DNA of 64,000 bases from Delftia acidovorans (GTDB taxonomy: Bacteria; Pseudomonadota; Gammaproteobacteria; Burkholderiales; Burkholderiaceae_C): contig JAITUC010000042.1 of the NCBI GenBank assembly GCA_031286585.1, positions 36,114-100,113 on the forward strand, read 5' to 3'. The translations under genes were made by a program, and so were the position numbers. Of the stretch, positions 1 to 9,169 are shown in pieces (the stretch's first letter is position 1; the number at the start of each line of letters is the position of its first letter). The notes under the pieces were generated by a model that searched no databases, had not been told where the DNA came from, and worked only from the letters and a program-made list of their open reading frames with translations.

Positions 1-1
1 G

Positions 2-394
2 CAGCCGGGCCGCTTCGACGTGGTGGCCGCCACCAACCTGTTCGGCGACATCCTCAGCGACCTGGGACCGGCCACCACGGGCACCATCGGCCTGGCCCCC
101 TCGGCCAACCTCAATCCCGACCGCACGTTCCCCAGCCTGTTCGAGCCCGTGCACGGCTCGGCGCCCGACATCTACGGCAAGAACATCGCCAACCCCATCG
201 CCATGGTCTGGTCGGCTGCGCTGATGCTGGACTTCCTGACCCACGGCCAGGGCGCGGGCCGCGCGGCGCACGACGCCATCGTCTCGGCCATCGAGGAAGT
301 CATCAAGAACGGCCCGCGCACGCCCGACCTGGGCGGCACGGCCAGCACCACCGAAGTGGGCCAGGCCATCGCTGCGCAGCTCGGCCGGAAGTAG
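2..394 (+). CDS. Tartrate/isopropylmalate dehydrogenase-type enzyme, C-terminal part (5' end outside window)
   Basis: This is the last 130 or so residues of an isocitrate/isopropylmalate dehydrogenase family enzyme; the frame is open from the left edge, so the start lies outside the window. The visible part carries the family's metal and substrate-binding DVVAATNLFGDILSD segment and the NAD-binding EPVHGSAPDIYGKNIANP segment. The GRFDVVAATNLFGDI wording and the short C-terminus suit tartrate dehydrogenase/decarboxylase (TtuC) better than LeuB, but the specificity residues are missing. The enzyme would oxidatively decarboxylate a hydroxy-acid in the cytoplasm with NAD. It ends 3 bp before the stop of the convergent propeller gene. 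Confidence 0.85.
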   Translation, partial: QPGRFDVVAATNLFGDILSDLGPATTGTIGLAPSANLNPDRTFPSLFEPVHGSAPDIYGKNIANPIAMVWSAALMLDFLTHGQGAGRAAHDAIVSAIEEVIKNGPRTPDLGGTASTTEVGQAIAAQLGRK

Positions 395-397
395 GCT

Positions 398-1054
398 TCA
401 GGGCTGCTGCGCCGGCTCCGGCCGGCGCACGGACCTGAGCAGGCCGGTTGCTCCGCCACCGCAGAAAAAGCGGTCGCCGCCGTCGGACTCCAGCCCCGAC
501 ACGCCGGTGCCGGCCGGCATCTCCAGACGCTGCAGCACGGCGCCGCTGTCCGGGTCCAGGCGCCGCAGATCGCTCTGGCCCTCTTCCCAGGTGCCGTGCC
601 ACAGTTCGCCGTCCACCCAGGTGACGCCGGTGACGAAGCGGTTGGACTCCAGGGTGCGCAGCACGGCCCCCGTGTCGGGATCGATCTGGTGGATCTTGCG
701 GCCGTGGTACTGGCCCACCCACAGCGAACCCTCGGCCCAGGCCATTCCCGAATCGCCGGCATCGCCGCCGCCCCCGGGTGCGGGAATGGTGGCCAGCACC
801 TGGCCGGTGGACGGATCGATCTTCTGGATACGGTCATTGGCGATCTGGAACAGATGCCTGCCGTCGAAGGCCGTGCCGGCATCGCCCGGCACGGGGATGC
901 TGCGCACGATCCGGCCGCTGTCGGGGTCCAGCGCCTGCAATCGGTCGCCGGTGGCGAACCACACCTGGCTGCCGTCGTAGGACACCCCGTGCACGCAATC
1001 GATGCCGGGAAAGGGACCGTACTCTCGGATGATTTCTGCGGCTTGTGCCTTCAT
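398..1054 (-). CDS. Beta-propeller protein of the Vgb/glutamine cyclotransferase-like type
   Basis: A 218-residue protein made of about four repeats of the form xxDPxTGxVLxxIxxPxG (for example around residues 45, 90, 140 and 185), which is the blade pattern of YVTN/Vgb and glutaminyl cyclotransferase-like propellers. No signal peptide is visible, so it is probably cytoplasmic. The start at 1054 was chosen because GGAG lies 8 bp upstream; the open frame continues further but into the upstream regulator. It follows a TPR-type regulator on the same strand by 31 bp, so the two are probably co-transcribed. The substrate and reaction are unknown; a lyase or sensor role is possible. Confidence 0.72.
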   Translation of the reverse strand: MKAQAAEIIREYGPFPGIDCVHGVSYDGSQVWFATGDRLQALDPDSGRIVRSIPVPGDAGTAFDGRHLFQIANDRIQKIDPSTGQVLATIPAPGGGGDAGDSGMAWAEGSLWVGQYHGRKIHQIDPDTGAVLRTLESNRFVTGVTWVDGELWHGTWEEGQSDLRRLDPDSGAVLQRLEMPAGTGVSGLESDGGDRFFCGGGATGLLRSVRRPEPAQQP

Positions 1055-1085
1055 GCTGGACTCCTGTTGGTTGGGTCGGTCCATG

Positions 1086-2330
1086 CTAGCCAGCCGGCAG
1101 CACGGCGGGGAGTAACAAAGTCGTCGTGAATCCCGGCGCAGGCCGGGCCACCCAGCGGCGCGCACGGCCCCGGCCCACAGGCTGCGCCAGCGCGTCGCGC
1201 TCCAGGACCTCCAGCGTCCTTTGGATGCTGCGCTGGCTCGCGCCCAGCGCCAGGGCCAGCGCCGAACTGGCCCAGGCTTCGCCATCCGACAGCAGCGCCA
1301 GCACCGGCCCGCACAGCACGCCCTGCGCGCCTTCCATGGGCCGCTCCAACACAGTCACCCGGGCCTGCCGGGGCGACAGCACAAATCCCTGGGGCGTGGC
1401 GTGAATTTCGGCCAACGGCCGCAGCAGGCGGCGCAGCCTGCCCATCTCGACACGCAGCCGCGCACGGTAGGACTCGTCGATCTGCCGTGCACGGAACACC
1501 GCTGCCACCAGCGCATCGCGCGGCACATCGCCGGGCCAGGCCTCGGCCAGCGCACGCGCCAGGGCAAACAGCACCGGGCGCCCCGCCAGCGGGACCGCCA
1601 CCGGCCCGGCGCGCACGGCATGGCGGCAGGCATCGATCACCAGCGCGTCCGAGGCAAGCAGGGCCCCGACCTCCTCCAGAGACAGCAGTGTCCTCGCCTG
1701 CCGCCCGGCACGCTCGCGCTCCAGCAGCATCGCCGCAGGCGCGCGCAGGGCCGCGTTGGCGTTCCCCACCTCGGAAACCAAGGCCGCGATGCCGGCCGCG
1801 CCGGCTGCCTGTGCGGCGTCGCCCAGCGCCCTGTGCGCCGCGCGGATATCCAATCGGCGCATGGCGATACCCGCCAGGGCCAGGGCGTGCACAGCCTGCA
1901 ACGCAGCGGGCAGCAGCACGGGCCGCAGGGCATCGAGCAGGCTGGCCGCCTCGCCCAGCCGCCCCAGCAGCAGGCAGCGGCGCACTTCCAGATAGCGCGC
2001 ATGCGCGGCGTTCACGGGGTCGCCGTGCGCCTGCAGCACCGCCTGCGCCGCACCGAGCCTGCGCGCAGGCCAGGCCAGATCGCGCAGGGCCAGCGCAACC
2101 TCGGCCTCGGCCACCACGCAGCGGGCACGGGCCACGGCCTCATGGGCGCCGAAAGACCGGGCGGCGCTGCGCAGCAAGGCCCGGGCACGCGCCAGATCGC
2201 CCAGTTGCGCCATGGCGATGCCGCGCAGTGCCAGCGCGGGCGCATCGTCGCGCAGCGCCACCCGGTTCAGCGCGCCAAGGGGGTCGCCAACTGCGAGCGC
2301 GCGGGCCGCCGCCGTGATCAGAGAATCCAT
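1086..2330 (-). CDS. Transcriptional regulator with TPR-like helical region and C-terminal DNA-binding domains
   Basis: A 414-residue Ala/Arg-rich protein. Residues 1-220 are helical repeats of the TPR sort (alternating Ala/Leu-rich helices, such as the stretch GIAMAQLGDLARARALL). Residues near 250-330 resemble an OmpR/SARP-like wing (RARLRVEMGRLRRLL). The last 90 residues end in a helix-turn-helix segment (SSALALALGASQRSIQRTLEVLERDAL). This order suggests a one-component regulator, presumably controlling the propeller gene just downstream. An alternative ATG at 2357 adds nine residues; 2330 was preferred because its N-terminus starts directly in the first helix. The ligand is unknown. Confidence 0.65.
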   Translation of the reverse strand: MDSLITAAARALAVGDPLGALNRVALRDDAPALALRGIAMAQLGDLARARALLRSAARSFGAHEAVARARCVVAEAEVALALRDLAWPARRLGAAQAVLQAHGDPVNAAHARYLEVRRCLLLGRLGEAASLLDALRPVLLPAALQAVHALALAGIAMRRLDIRAAHRALGDAAQAAGAAGIAALVSEVGNANAALRAPAAMLLERERAGRQARTLLSLEEVGALLASDALVIDACRHAVRAGPVAVPLAGRPVLFALARALAEAWPGDVPRDALVAAVFRARQIDESYRARLRVEMGRLRRLLRPLAEIHATPQGFVLSPRQARVTVLERPMEGAQGVLCGPVLALLSDGEAWASSALALALGASQRSIQRTLEVLERDALAQPVGRGRARRWVARPAPGFTTTLLLPAVLPAG

Positions 2331-2450
2331 GCCAATCCCATCCATCGTGTGCGGCACGGCTGTGCCTCGAATTCCTCTCAGGCCAACGCACGGTCACGGC
2401 CCGGTCACCGATGGGCGCTAGGCTGGGCCGCCAAGCCCCCTGCCAAACGG

Positions 2451-2486
2451 CTCTTCCAAAGGCTCTTCCAAACACTCTTCCAAACG
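2451..2486 (+). repeat. Three 12-bp tandem repeats upstream of phoD
   Basis: Three adjacent copies of CTCTTCCAAA plus two variable bases (period 12) lie 25 bp before the phoD start. A PhoB box is also a direct repeat but with an 11-bp period and a CTGTCAT core, which this is not. It may be a regulator site or simply a slipped repeat. Confidence 0.5.
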
Positions 2487-2510
2487 CTTTGCCGCGCCCA
2501 CTTACCCGCC

Positions 2511-4097
2511 ATGATGCTCCGCCGCCATCTTCTGCTGTCCGCCGCTGGCGGCTCGCTGCTGCCCTCCATCCTGCACGCCCAGGTGGTACCTGCCGCCATC
2601 ACGCGCGACGCGGCGCGGCCGCTGCTGCCCTCGGGCCTGCAAAGCGGCGATGTGCTGGCTGACCGCGCCATCGTCTGGGCGCGCGCCAGCCGCGATGCGC
2701 GCATGTGGCTGGAATGGTCCACCACCTCCGGCTTTGCCAACCCCACGCGTGTGCGCGGACCGGATCTGCTGATGGACAGCAGCGACGGCACGGGCCGCAT
2801 CGACCTGCAGGGCCTGCCTGCGGGCCAGGACATCTTCTACCGCGTGGTGCTGGAGGACTTTGCCAGCGCCAATGTGCGCTCGCCCGCCGTGCAGGGGCAC
2901 TTTCGCACGCCGCTGGCAGCGCACATGCCCGCCACGCGCCCGCTGCGCCTGGTGTGGAGCGGCGACACCGCAGGCCAGGGCTTCGGCATCAACGAGGCCT
3001 TTGGCGGCATGCGCATCTACGAGGCCATGCGCAAGACCGACCCCGACGTCTTCCTGCACAGCGGCGACACCATCTACGCCGACGGCCCCATCGCCGCAGA
3101 GATGAAGCTGCGCGACGGCACGACATGGAAGAACCTGGTCACGCCCGAGGTCGCCAAGGTGGCCGAGACGCTGGACGAATTCCGGGGCCGCCACCGCTAC
3201 AACCTCATGGACGCCAACGTGCGCGCCCTGGGCAGCGAGGTGGCCCAGATCTGGCAGTGGGACGACCACGAGGTCACCAACAACTACTCGGACAGCAAGA
3301 GCGTGGCCCACGACGCACGCTACACCGAAAAGAACGTGCAACTGCTGACGGCGCGCGGCCAGCGCGCCTTCATGGAATACGCGCCCATGCGCCCCTTCGG
3401 CGCGGCCATGCACCAGCGCCTGTACCGCCGCCTGCCCCAGGGCCCGCTGGCCGACATCTTCGTGATCGACATGCGCAGCCACCGCGGCCCCAACAGCCAC
3501 AACCTGCAGGCGGCCGAAGGCCCGGACACCGACATGCTGGGCCGCCCGCAGGTGCAGTGGCTGCTGGACGGCCTCAAGCGCAGCCGCGCCACCTGGAAGC
3601 TGATCGCCAGCGACATGCCCATCAGCCTCTTCGTGCCCGATGGCAAGGATGCCGAGGGACGCGCCCAGTGGGAGGCCGTGGCCAATGGCGAGCATGGCGC
3701 ACCCAAGGGCCGCGAGCTTGAGATGGCGCGCCTGCTCAAGGGCATCAAGGACGCCGGCATCCAGAACGTGGTCTGGCTCACGGCCGACGTGCACTACACG
3801 GCGGCCCACCATTTCAGCCCCGAGCGCGCCAGCTTCCAGGACTTCGACCCGTTCTGGGAATTCGTCTCCGGCCCGCTGAACGCAGGCGGCTTCGGCCCCA
3901 ACGAGATGGACAAGACCTTTGGCGGCGAAGTCGTGTTCCAGAAAAGCGCGGGCCACGCCAACTCGGCACCCAGCGAAGGCTTCCAGTTCTTCGGCCAGCT
4001 CGACATAGACCACCGCAGCCAGGCGCTGACCGTGGTGCTCAAGGACCTGGACGGCAAAGCGCTGTACACGAAGACGCTGGAGCCGCAGCGCAGCTGA
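2511..4097 (+). CDS. phoD: PhoD-family alkaline phosphatase/phosphodiesterase, Tat-exported
   Basis: A 528-residue PhoD-like metallophosphatase that would release phosphate from phosphodiesters outside the cytoplasm. The N-terminus (LRRHLLLSAAGGSLLPS, then HAQ) is a twin-arginine-type signal peptide. Residues 30-130 form the N-terminal Ig-like PhoD domain. The catalytic part shows SGDT near 155, HSGDTIYADGP near 185, WDDHEVTNNY near 248, and VWLTADVHYTAAHHF near 423, the expected metal ligands. Two ATG codons stand together at 2511 and 2514. The gene follows a set of 12-bp repeats and is followed 112 bp later by glutathione reductase on the same strand. Confidence 0.92.
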   Translation: MMLRRHLLLSAAGGSLLPSILHAQVVPAAITRDAARPLLPSGLQSGDVLADRAIVWARASRDARMWLEWSTTSGFANPTRVRGPDLLMDSSDGTGRIDLQGLPAGQDIFYRVVLEDFASANVRSPAVQGHFRTPLAAHMPATRPLRLVWSGDTAGQGFGINEAFGGMRIYEAMRKTDPDVFLHSGDTIYADGPIAAEMKLRDGTTWKNLVTPEVAKVAETLDEFRGRHRYNLMDANVRALGSEVAQIWQWDDHEVTNNYSDSKSVAHDARYTEKNVQLLTARGQRAFMEYAPMRPFGAAMHQRLYRRLPQGPLADIFVIDMRSHRGPNSHNLQAAEGPDTDMLGRPQVQWLLDGLKRSRATWKLIASDMPISLFVPDGKDAEGRAQWEAVANGEHGAPKGRELEMARLLKGIKDAGIQNVVWLTADVHYTAAHHFSPERASFQDFDPFWEFVSGPLNAGGFGPNEMDKTFGGEVVFQKSAGHANSAPSEGFQFFGQLDIDHRSQALTVVLKDLDGKALYTKTLEPQRS

Positions 4098-4209
4098 ACC
4101 CGCCGCGTGGAGATCACGGCATTGCCCCCGCCGCAGGCCCCTGGCCGGCGAACAGGGCAAGATGGCCGGCTGCGGCATTCGGGCCGCTCAGACACAGCAC
4201 GGAATCTCC

Positions 4210-5559
4210 ATGAAGCACTACGACTACATCGTCATCGGCGGCGGCAGCGGCGGCATTGCATCGGCCAACCGCGCGGCCATGCACGGGCGCCACTGCGCGC
4301 TGATCGAAGCCGGCGAGATCGGCGGCACCTGCGTCAACGTGGGCTGCGTACCCAAGAAGGTCATGTGGCATGCGGCCCAGATCGGCGAGGCCATGCACCG
4401 CTACGGCCCCGACTACGGCTGGGATGCCACCGTCAACCGCCTGGACTGGCAGCGCCTGCTGGACAGCCGCAGCGCCTACATCGACCGCATCCATGCCTCG
4501 TATGAAAGCGGCCTGGCACGCAACAAGGTCGAGCTGATCCAGGGCTTTGGCCGCTTCGTGGATGCGCGCACCGTGGAGGTGGGCGGCCAGCGGCTCAGTG
4601 CCGATCACATCCTCATCGCCACGGGCACGCGCCCGGCACGGCCCGACATTCCGGGTGCCGAGCTGGGCATCGACTCCGACGGCTTCTTCGCCCTCAAGGC
4701 CCTGCCCGCGCGCACGGCCGTGGTGGGTGCCGGCTATATCGCCGTGGAGATTGCCGGCGTGCTGCACGCGCTGGGCTCGCAGACCCATCTGTTCCTGCGG
4801 CAGGACTCGGCGCTGCGCAGCTTTGACCCGCTGCTGAGCCAGACCCTAATGGAGATCATGGAGGCCGAAGGCCCTGCCGTGCACCGCCAGGCCATCCCGA
4901 AGGCCGTGGTCCGCAACGCCGACGGCAGCCTGGACCTGCAGCTGCAGGACGGCAGCAGCCACACCGTGGACTGCGTGGTCTGGGCCGTGGGCCGCAGGCC
5001 CGACACCTCGGGCCTGAACCTGGAGGCCGCGGGCGTGGCGCTGCAGGACAGCGGCCACATCGCGGTGGACAAGTTCCAGGACACCAATGTGCCCGGCATC
5101 CACGCCGTGGGCGACATCACGGGCCGCATCGAACTCACGCCCGTGGCCGTGGCCGCAGGCCGGCGCCTGTCCGAGCGCCTGTTCAACGGCAGGACCGGCG
5201 AGCACCTGGACTACGACAACGTGCCCACCGTGGTCTTCAGCCACCCGCCCATCGGCACCGTGGGCCTGACCGAGCCGCAGGCGCGCGAGCGCTTTGGCGA
5301 CGATCAGGTCAAGGTCTACCAATCGGCCTTCACGGCCATGTACACGGCGGTCACGCGCCACCGCCAGCCCTCACGCATGAAGCTGGTCTGCGTGGGCCCC
5401 GAGGAACGCATCGTGGGCATACACGGCATCGGCCTGGGGATGGACGAGATGCTGCAGGGCTTTGCCGTGGCGCTCAAGATGGGCGCCACCAAGCGGGACT
5501 TCGACGACACCGTGGCCATCCACCCCACGGCGGCCGAAGAGTTCGTGACCATGCGCTGA
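4210..5559 (+). CDS. gor: Glutathione-disulfide reductase
   Basis: A 449-residue flavoprotein disulfide reductase that reduces oxidised glutathione with NADPH in the cytoplasm. It has the N-terminal FAD motif (IGGGSGGIASANRAA, residues 9-23) and the redox-active GGTCVNVGCVPKK (residues 38-50). The NAD(P)-binding GAGYIAVEIAG lies near 175, the second FAD motif AVGDITG near 300, and the C-terminal HPTAAEEF with its catalytic His near 440. The length is normal for Gor. The start at 4210 places the FAD motif eight residues in. It converges on the MFS gene with a 23-bp gap that contains a small GGGCC/GGCCC hairpin. Confidence 0.94.
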   Translation: MKHYDYIVIGGGSGGIASANRAAMHGRHCALIEAGEIGGTCVNVGCVPKKVMWHAAQIGEAMHRYGPDYGWDATVNRLDWQRLLDSRSAYIDRIHASYESGLARNKVELIQGFGRFVDARTVEVGGQRLSADHILIATGTRPARPDIPGAELGIDSDGFFALKALPARTAVVGAGYIAVEIAGVLHALGSQTHLFLRQDSALRSFDPLLSQTLMEIMEAEGPAVHRQAIPKAVVRNADGSLDLQLQDGSSHTVDCVVWAVGRRPDTSGLNLEAAGVALQDSGHIAVDKFQDTNVPGIHAVGDITGRIELTPVAVAAGRRLSERLFNGRTGEHLDYDNVPTVVFSHPPIGTVGLTEPQARERFGDDQVKVYQSAFTAMYTAVTRHRQPSRMKLVCVGPEERIVGIHGIGLGMDEMLQGFAVALKMGATKRDFDDTVAIHPTAAEEFVTMR

Positions 5560-5582
5560 AGGGCCTCTGCGGCCCCGTGCCC

Positions 5583-6929
5583 TCAGCGGTTGACCACGGC
5601 CTTGGGCAAGGTCAGGGTCAGCAGGCTGCCGGCCACCAGGCAGGCCGCGAACAGCAGCAGGCCCGTGCTCGACGAGTGCGTGAGGTCCTTGAGCCAGCCC
5701 AGCACATAGGTGGCCGCGAAACCGCCCAGGTTGGCGATGGAGGCGATCAGCGCAATGCCGGCCGCCGCGGCCGGCCCCGTGAGGAAGGTGGCGGGCAGGC
5801 ACCAGAACACCGGAAAGGCCGCCATGATGCCCGCCGTCGCCAGCGAGAACAGCAGCACGGTGGCGAACACATGGCCGGTGTACAGCGTGCTCAGCGCCAT
5901 GGCGGCCGCGCCCGCCAGCGCGGGCAGCACGATGTGCCAGCGCCGCTCGCGGCGGCGGTCGGAGCTGATGCCGCACAGCAGCAGCGCGGCAATGGCAAAG
6001 GCATTGGGAATGGCCGTGAGCAGGCCGATGTCCGCCGTGCTCTTGACGCCCGCCTCGCGGATGATGGTGGGCAGCCAGAAGCTGATGGCATAGGTGGACA
6101 TCATCAGGCTCAGGTCGATCATGCCCAGCAGCCAGACCCGGCCGCTGGACAGCGCCGCCCACAGCGAATGGTGGGACTCGGCCAGCCTGTCGCTGTCCAG
6201 GTTGCCGCGCAGCAGGCCCTTTTCGCGCGGCGACAGCCACTTGGCCGACTCGATGCCGTTGGGCAGGTAGACGAAGACCAGCAGGCCCAGCAGCACCGAG
6301 GGAATCGCCTCCAGAAAGAACAGCCACTGCCAGCCCGCGTAGCCGCGCACGCCGGCAAAGGCCGTCATGATCCAGCCCGACAGCGGCGCCCCGACCAGGC
6401 TGGCCAGCGGCAGGCCGATCAGGAACAGCGCCATGATCTTGCTGCGCATGCGTGTGGGATACCAGTAGGTCAGGTACAGCATCACGCCGGGGAAGAAGCC
6501 CGCCTCCGCCACGCCCAGCAGAAAGCGCAGCACATAGAACTGCATGGGCGTGCTCACGAACATGGTCGCCCCCGAGATCAATCCCCAGGTGATCATGATC
6601 CGCGCTATCCACAGCCGCGCGCCCATGCGCGCCAGCACCAGGTTGCTGGGCACCTCGAAGAGGATGTAGCCCACGAAGAACAGGCCTGCGCCCAGGCCGT
6701 AGACCGTCTCGCTGAAGCCCAGGTCCTGCTGCATCTGCAGCTTGGCCAGCCCCACGTTGATGCGGTCCAGATAGGCGGCCAGGTAGCACAGGCAGAAGAA
6801 GGGCACGAGCCGCCATGTCACGCGCCCGTACAGCTGCCGCCGCGCCTTCTCCTGCTCTTTCTCCTGCTCGCGCAGCCGGACCGCCTCCCCCTGCATACCG
6901 TCAATGCCTGCATTGCTGTGAACTGACAT
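5583..6929 (-). CDS. MFS transporter, anion:cation symporter (ACS) family
   Basis: A 448-residue inner-membrane transporter with about 12 hydrophobic segments. The cytoplasmic N-terminus (residues 1-30) is charged and rich in EQEKEQEKARRQ. The first segment ends in AAYLDRINVGLAKLQMQQDLGFS, the classic ACS-family helix-1 signature. A second signature (RFLLGVAEAGFFPG) sits near 118 and WYPTRMRSKIMALF near 133. ACS members import organic acids, sugar acids or aromatic acids with protons. It is divergent from the porin gene across a 361-bp control region, and the porin/Rieske genes follow, so it may import the substrate of that pathway. AGGAGC stands before the ATG. Confidence 0.88.
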   Translation of the reverse strand: MSVHSNAGIDGMQGEAVRLREQEKEQEKARRQLYGRVTWRLVPFFCLCYLAAYLDRINVGLAKLQMQQDLGFSETVYGLGAGLFFVGYILFEVPSNLVLARMGARLWIARIMITWGLISGATMFVSTPMQFYVLRFLLGVAEAGFFPGVMLYLTYWYPTRMRSKIMALFLIGLPLASLVGAPLSGWIMTAFAGVRGYAGWQWLFFLEAIPSVLLGLLVFVYLPNGIESAKWLSPREKGLLRGNLDSDRLAESHHSLWAALSSGRVWLLGMIDLSLMMSTYAISFWLPTIIREAGVKSTADIGLLTAIPNAFAIAALLLCGISSDRRRERRWHIVLPALAGAAAMALSTLYTGHVFATVLLFSLATAGIMAAFPVFWCLPATFLTGPAAAAGIALIASIANLGGFAATYVLGWLKDLTHSSSTGLLLFAACLVAGSLLTLTLPKAVVNR

Positions 6930-7290
6930 TTCAGCTCCTTGCTGTGTTGACCATTGCCACCGTCCATGGCCGTGCGGTGCACGGGCCATGCCCTGCGCCG
7001 CCGTACTGGCGCACCGCATCCGGATCCGGTGGAAGCATCTGAAGCAGTGAAATTTCAAGCGCCTACGCTCAATGCTACGCACGATAGCCAAAAACAAAGC
7101 AAGTAGTTTCCCGATAGCCAAATCACATATTGAAATCACAAAATCCCTGTACACAAGGGAAACAACGGGCATCTCTTCACAAAAGCCTTGGTGTTCCTGT
7201 GTTGGCAATCCGACTCAATTCGAGTGCACACACTTCATAGACCCCACAGCCACGGCCTGAAATCCGTGATCCAAACCGAGGAGAGACCCC
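6930..7290. promoter_or_regulatory. Divergent control region between MFS transporter and porin
   Basis: This 361-bp region has no credible gene. It is clearly more AT-rich than the flanking genes between about 7070 and 7250. It should hold the promoters for both divergent genes. An ACTCAATTCGAGT palindrome (7213-7225) lies 66 bp before the porin start, and GAGGAGA stands 6 bp before the porin ATG. Confidence 0.5.
7213..7225. promoter_or_regulatory. Candidate operator for the nearby TetR regulator (porin copy)
   Basis: ACTC-N5-GAGT inverted repeat (ACTCAATTCGAGT). Its ACTCAA half matches the half-sites clustered between the TetR gene and the Rieske oxygenase gene at 9170-9219, so one regulator could act at both places. 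The match is by eye. Confidence 0.35.
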
Positions 7291-8358
7291 ATGCCCAGAC
7301 TGCCTTCGAAGACAGGACACGCCCTTGCCCTGGCCACCCCGGCGCTTGCCCTGCTCCATGCCATCGCCCCGCTGCAGGCGAACGCCCAGGTCACGCTGCA
7401 AGGCCAGATTGATGCCTTTGCGGGGTTCTCGCGCCCGCTGGGTGCGGACAAGGGCACGGGCGTGCTCACGCCAGGCGGCATGCAGACCAATTTCTGGGCC
7501 CTGCGGGGAACGGAGGCGCTGGGCGGCGGGCTGAAGGCCGTGTTCGCACTGGAGGCCTTCTACCGCGCGGACAGCGGCTCGGAGGGGCGCTTTGCCAATG
7601 ACGCCTTCTTTGCGCGCAGCGCCTATGTGGGGTTGAGCAGCGGCCTGGGCACGCTGCAGCTGGGCCGCAACACCACACCCTACTGGCTGGCCACCATTGC
7701 CTTCAACCCCTATGCAGGCTCCTTCTCGTTCTCACCTGCGGTGCTGCAGAGCTTCGGGCCCAACGGCACGGCCGCCGCGCCGCTGCGCGGAGACTCGGGC
7801 TGGAGCGACAGCCTGCTCTACACCAGCCCGTCCTGGAGCGGCTTCACGGCGCGGCTGCAGTATTCGTTCGAGCCCCCGGCCGGCACACCGACGTCGCAGC
7901 GCCGCGATGCGGACAAGTACGGCGCCAGCCTCAGCTATGCAGGCGGTGCCTTCGCCGCGGCCATCGCCTACCAGAGCGTGGCCTATGCCAATGCCGCTGC
8001 CAGCGGCTTCGACCGCCAGGGCGCCTGGCTGCTGGGCGCCTCCTACGACCTGGGCGTGGCCAGGCTGTTCGCCCAGCACCAGCGGCTGGTCGATCGCGTG
8101 GCCGGCTCGGACCGCCGCAGGAACAGCGGACAACTGGGCCTGTCCATCCCCGCCGGCCCGGGTGCCGTGCTGGCCTCCTACGGCCACGCGCGCACCTCGG
8201 GCGCCGAAAAGGCCAGGCGCAATACCTGGGCCATGGGCTACGACTACCCGCTGTCCAAGCGCACGGACATCTATCTCAACTACCTGCACGACCGCATCAC
8301 CGGATCAGGCGCCGGCAGCGGCCAGACCTGGGGACTGGGCCTGCGCCACTACTTCTGA
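7291..8358 (+). CDS. Outer-membrane porin (Gram-negative general porin family)
   Basis: A 355-residue porin with a cleavable signal peptide ending in LQANAQ (about residue 32). The mature protein begins VTLQGQIDAFAGFSR and shows the alternating beta-strand pattern of 16-stranded trimeric porins. A constriction-loop region (ARSAYVGLSSGLGTLQLGRN) lies near 115, and it ends with aromatic GLGLRHYF, the C-terminal Phe needed for outer-membrane insertion. It would pass small hydrophilic solutes. Divergent from an MFS transporter and upstream of an oxygenase operon, it is likely the outer gate of that pathway. Its stop overlaps the convergent TetR gene by 10 bp. Confidence 0.9.
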   Translation: MPRLPSKTGHALALATPALALLHAIAPLQANAQVTLQGQIDAFAGFSRPLGADKGTGVLTPGGMQTNFWALRGTEALGGGLKAVFALEAFYRADSGSEGRFANDAFFARSAYVGLSSGLGTLQLGRNTTPYWLATIAFNPYAGSFSFSPAVLQSFGPNGTAAAPLRGDSGWSDSLLYTSPSWSGFTARLQYSFEPPAGTPTSQRRDADKYGASLSYAGGAFAAAIAYQSVAYANAAASGFDRQGAWLLGASYDLGVARLFAQHQRLVDRVAGSDRRRNSGQLGLSIPAGPGAVLASYGHARTSGAEKARRNTWAMGYDYPLSKRTDIYLNYLHDRITGSGAGSGQTWGLGLRHYF

Positions 8359-9113
8359 GATGGCGCCTGCACCGCGCGCAGCACCGTCTCCACCATGTGG
8401 TCGCCCCAGCGCTGCAGCTCGGCCTGCTGCAGCAGGTCCTTGTCGAAGAAGGCGCTCAGCGTGTGGCGGTTGGACAGGTAGAAGTAGCCCAGGCCCATGA
8501 CGGTGATGTAGAGATCGTCGATGTGCACATCGGGCCGGAACAGCCCCTGGCCGATGCCCGATTCCACGGCCTTGCGCAGCAAGGTGATGGCGTTGGGAAA
8601 GAAGTCGCGTATGCCCGAGGCCTTCTTCAGGTGCTTGCCCTTGAGCAGGTTCTCGGTGTTGAGCAGGAAGATCAGCTCCGGGTGCTCCTGGTAGTAGCGC
8701 CACATGAAGCGCACCACGGCCTCCAGCGCAGCGCGCGGATCGTCGAAATCCGGGGCCAGCTGGGCCTCGGCCTCCACCAGCTTGCGGTAGGCGTTCTCCA
8801 GCACCGCCGCGAACAGCCGGTCCTTGCTGCCGTAGTGGTAGTAGAGAAGGCTCTCGTAGCACTTGGCCTGCTTGCCTATGCGCTGCACGCTGGCGCCGTC
8901 GTAGCCGCTGCGGGCGAACTCGATCTCGGCCGCCAGCAGGATGGCCTCCTTGGTGGTCTTGCCGGCCTTGCCAGCCTTCGCGGGCTTCCTGCGTCCGGGG
9001 GCCGCTGTGGTCGCTGTAGTCGCCGTGACCGGCACTGCAGCCGCCGTGGCAACGGCCTTGCGCCGAGGTTTGGGTGTTGCGGAAACGTCCTTGGAATCGG
9101 TGGTCTTGGTCAC
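8349..9113 (-). CDS. TetR-family transcriptional regulator with Ala/Thr/Lys-rich N-terminal tail
   Basis: A 254-residue repressor. Residues 1-50 are a low-complexity Ala/Thr/Pro/Lys tail, then the TetR DNA-binding domain follows (TKEAILLAAEIEFARSGYDGASVQRIGKQA, ending YYHYGSKDRLFAAVL). The C-terminal ligand domain contains the FFLLN/MWRYYQEHPEL segment seen in the RutR/TetR_C_33-like group. The GTG start at 9113 is the least certain part; the frame is open for 34 more codons. It is divergent from the Rieske oxygenase gene across a 118-bp gap full of ACTCAA half-sites, so it probably represses that operon and itself. The tail may add nonspecific DNA affinity. Confidence 0.82.
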   Translation of the reverse strand: MTKTTDSKDVSATPKPRRKAVATAAAVPVTATTATTAAPGRRKPAKAGKAGKTTKEAILLAAEIEFARSGYDGASVQRIGKQAKCYESLLYYHYGSKDRLFAAVLENAYRKLVEAEAQLAPDFDDPRAALEAVVRFMWRYYQEHPELIFLLNTENLLKGKHLKKASGIRDFFPNAITLLRKAVESGIGQGLFRPDVHIDDLYITVMGLGYFYLSNRHTLSAFFDKDLLQQAELQRWGDHMVETVLRAVQAPSQK

Positions 9114-9169
9114 GGCTTCAGGGGAGTTGGGTATCCGGTTCGGCGTTGCGGCGGATTCTAGGTGCAAAC

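Noticed and set aside
2451..2486. A PhoB box upstream of phoD
   Set aside because: Repeat period (12) and core (CTCTTCCAAA) do not match the 11-bp CTGTCAT pattern, so it is listed only as a repeat.
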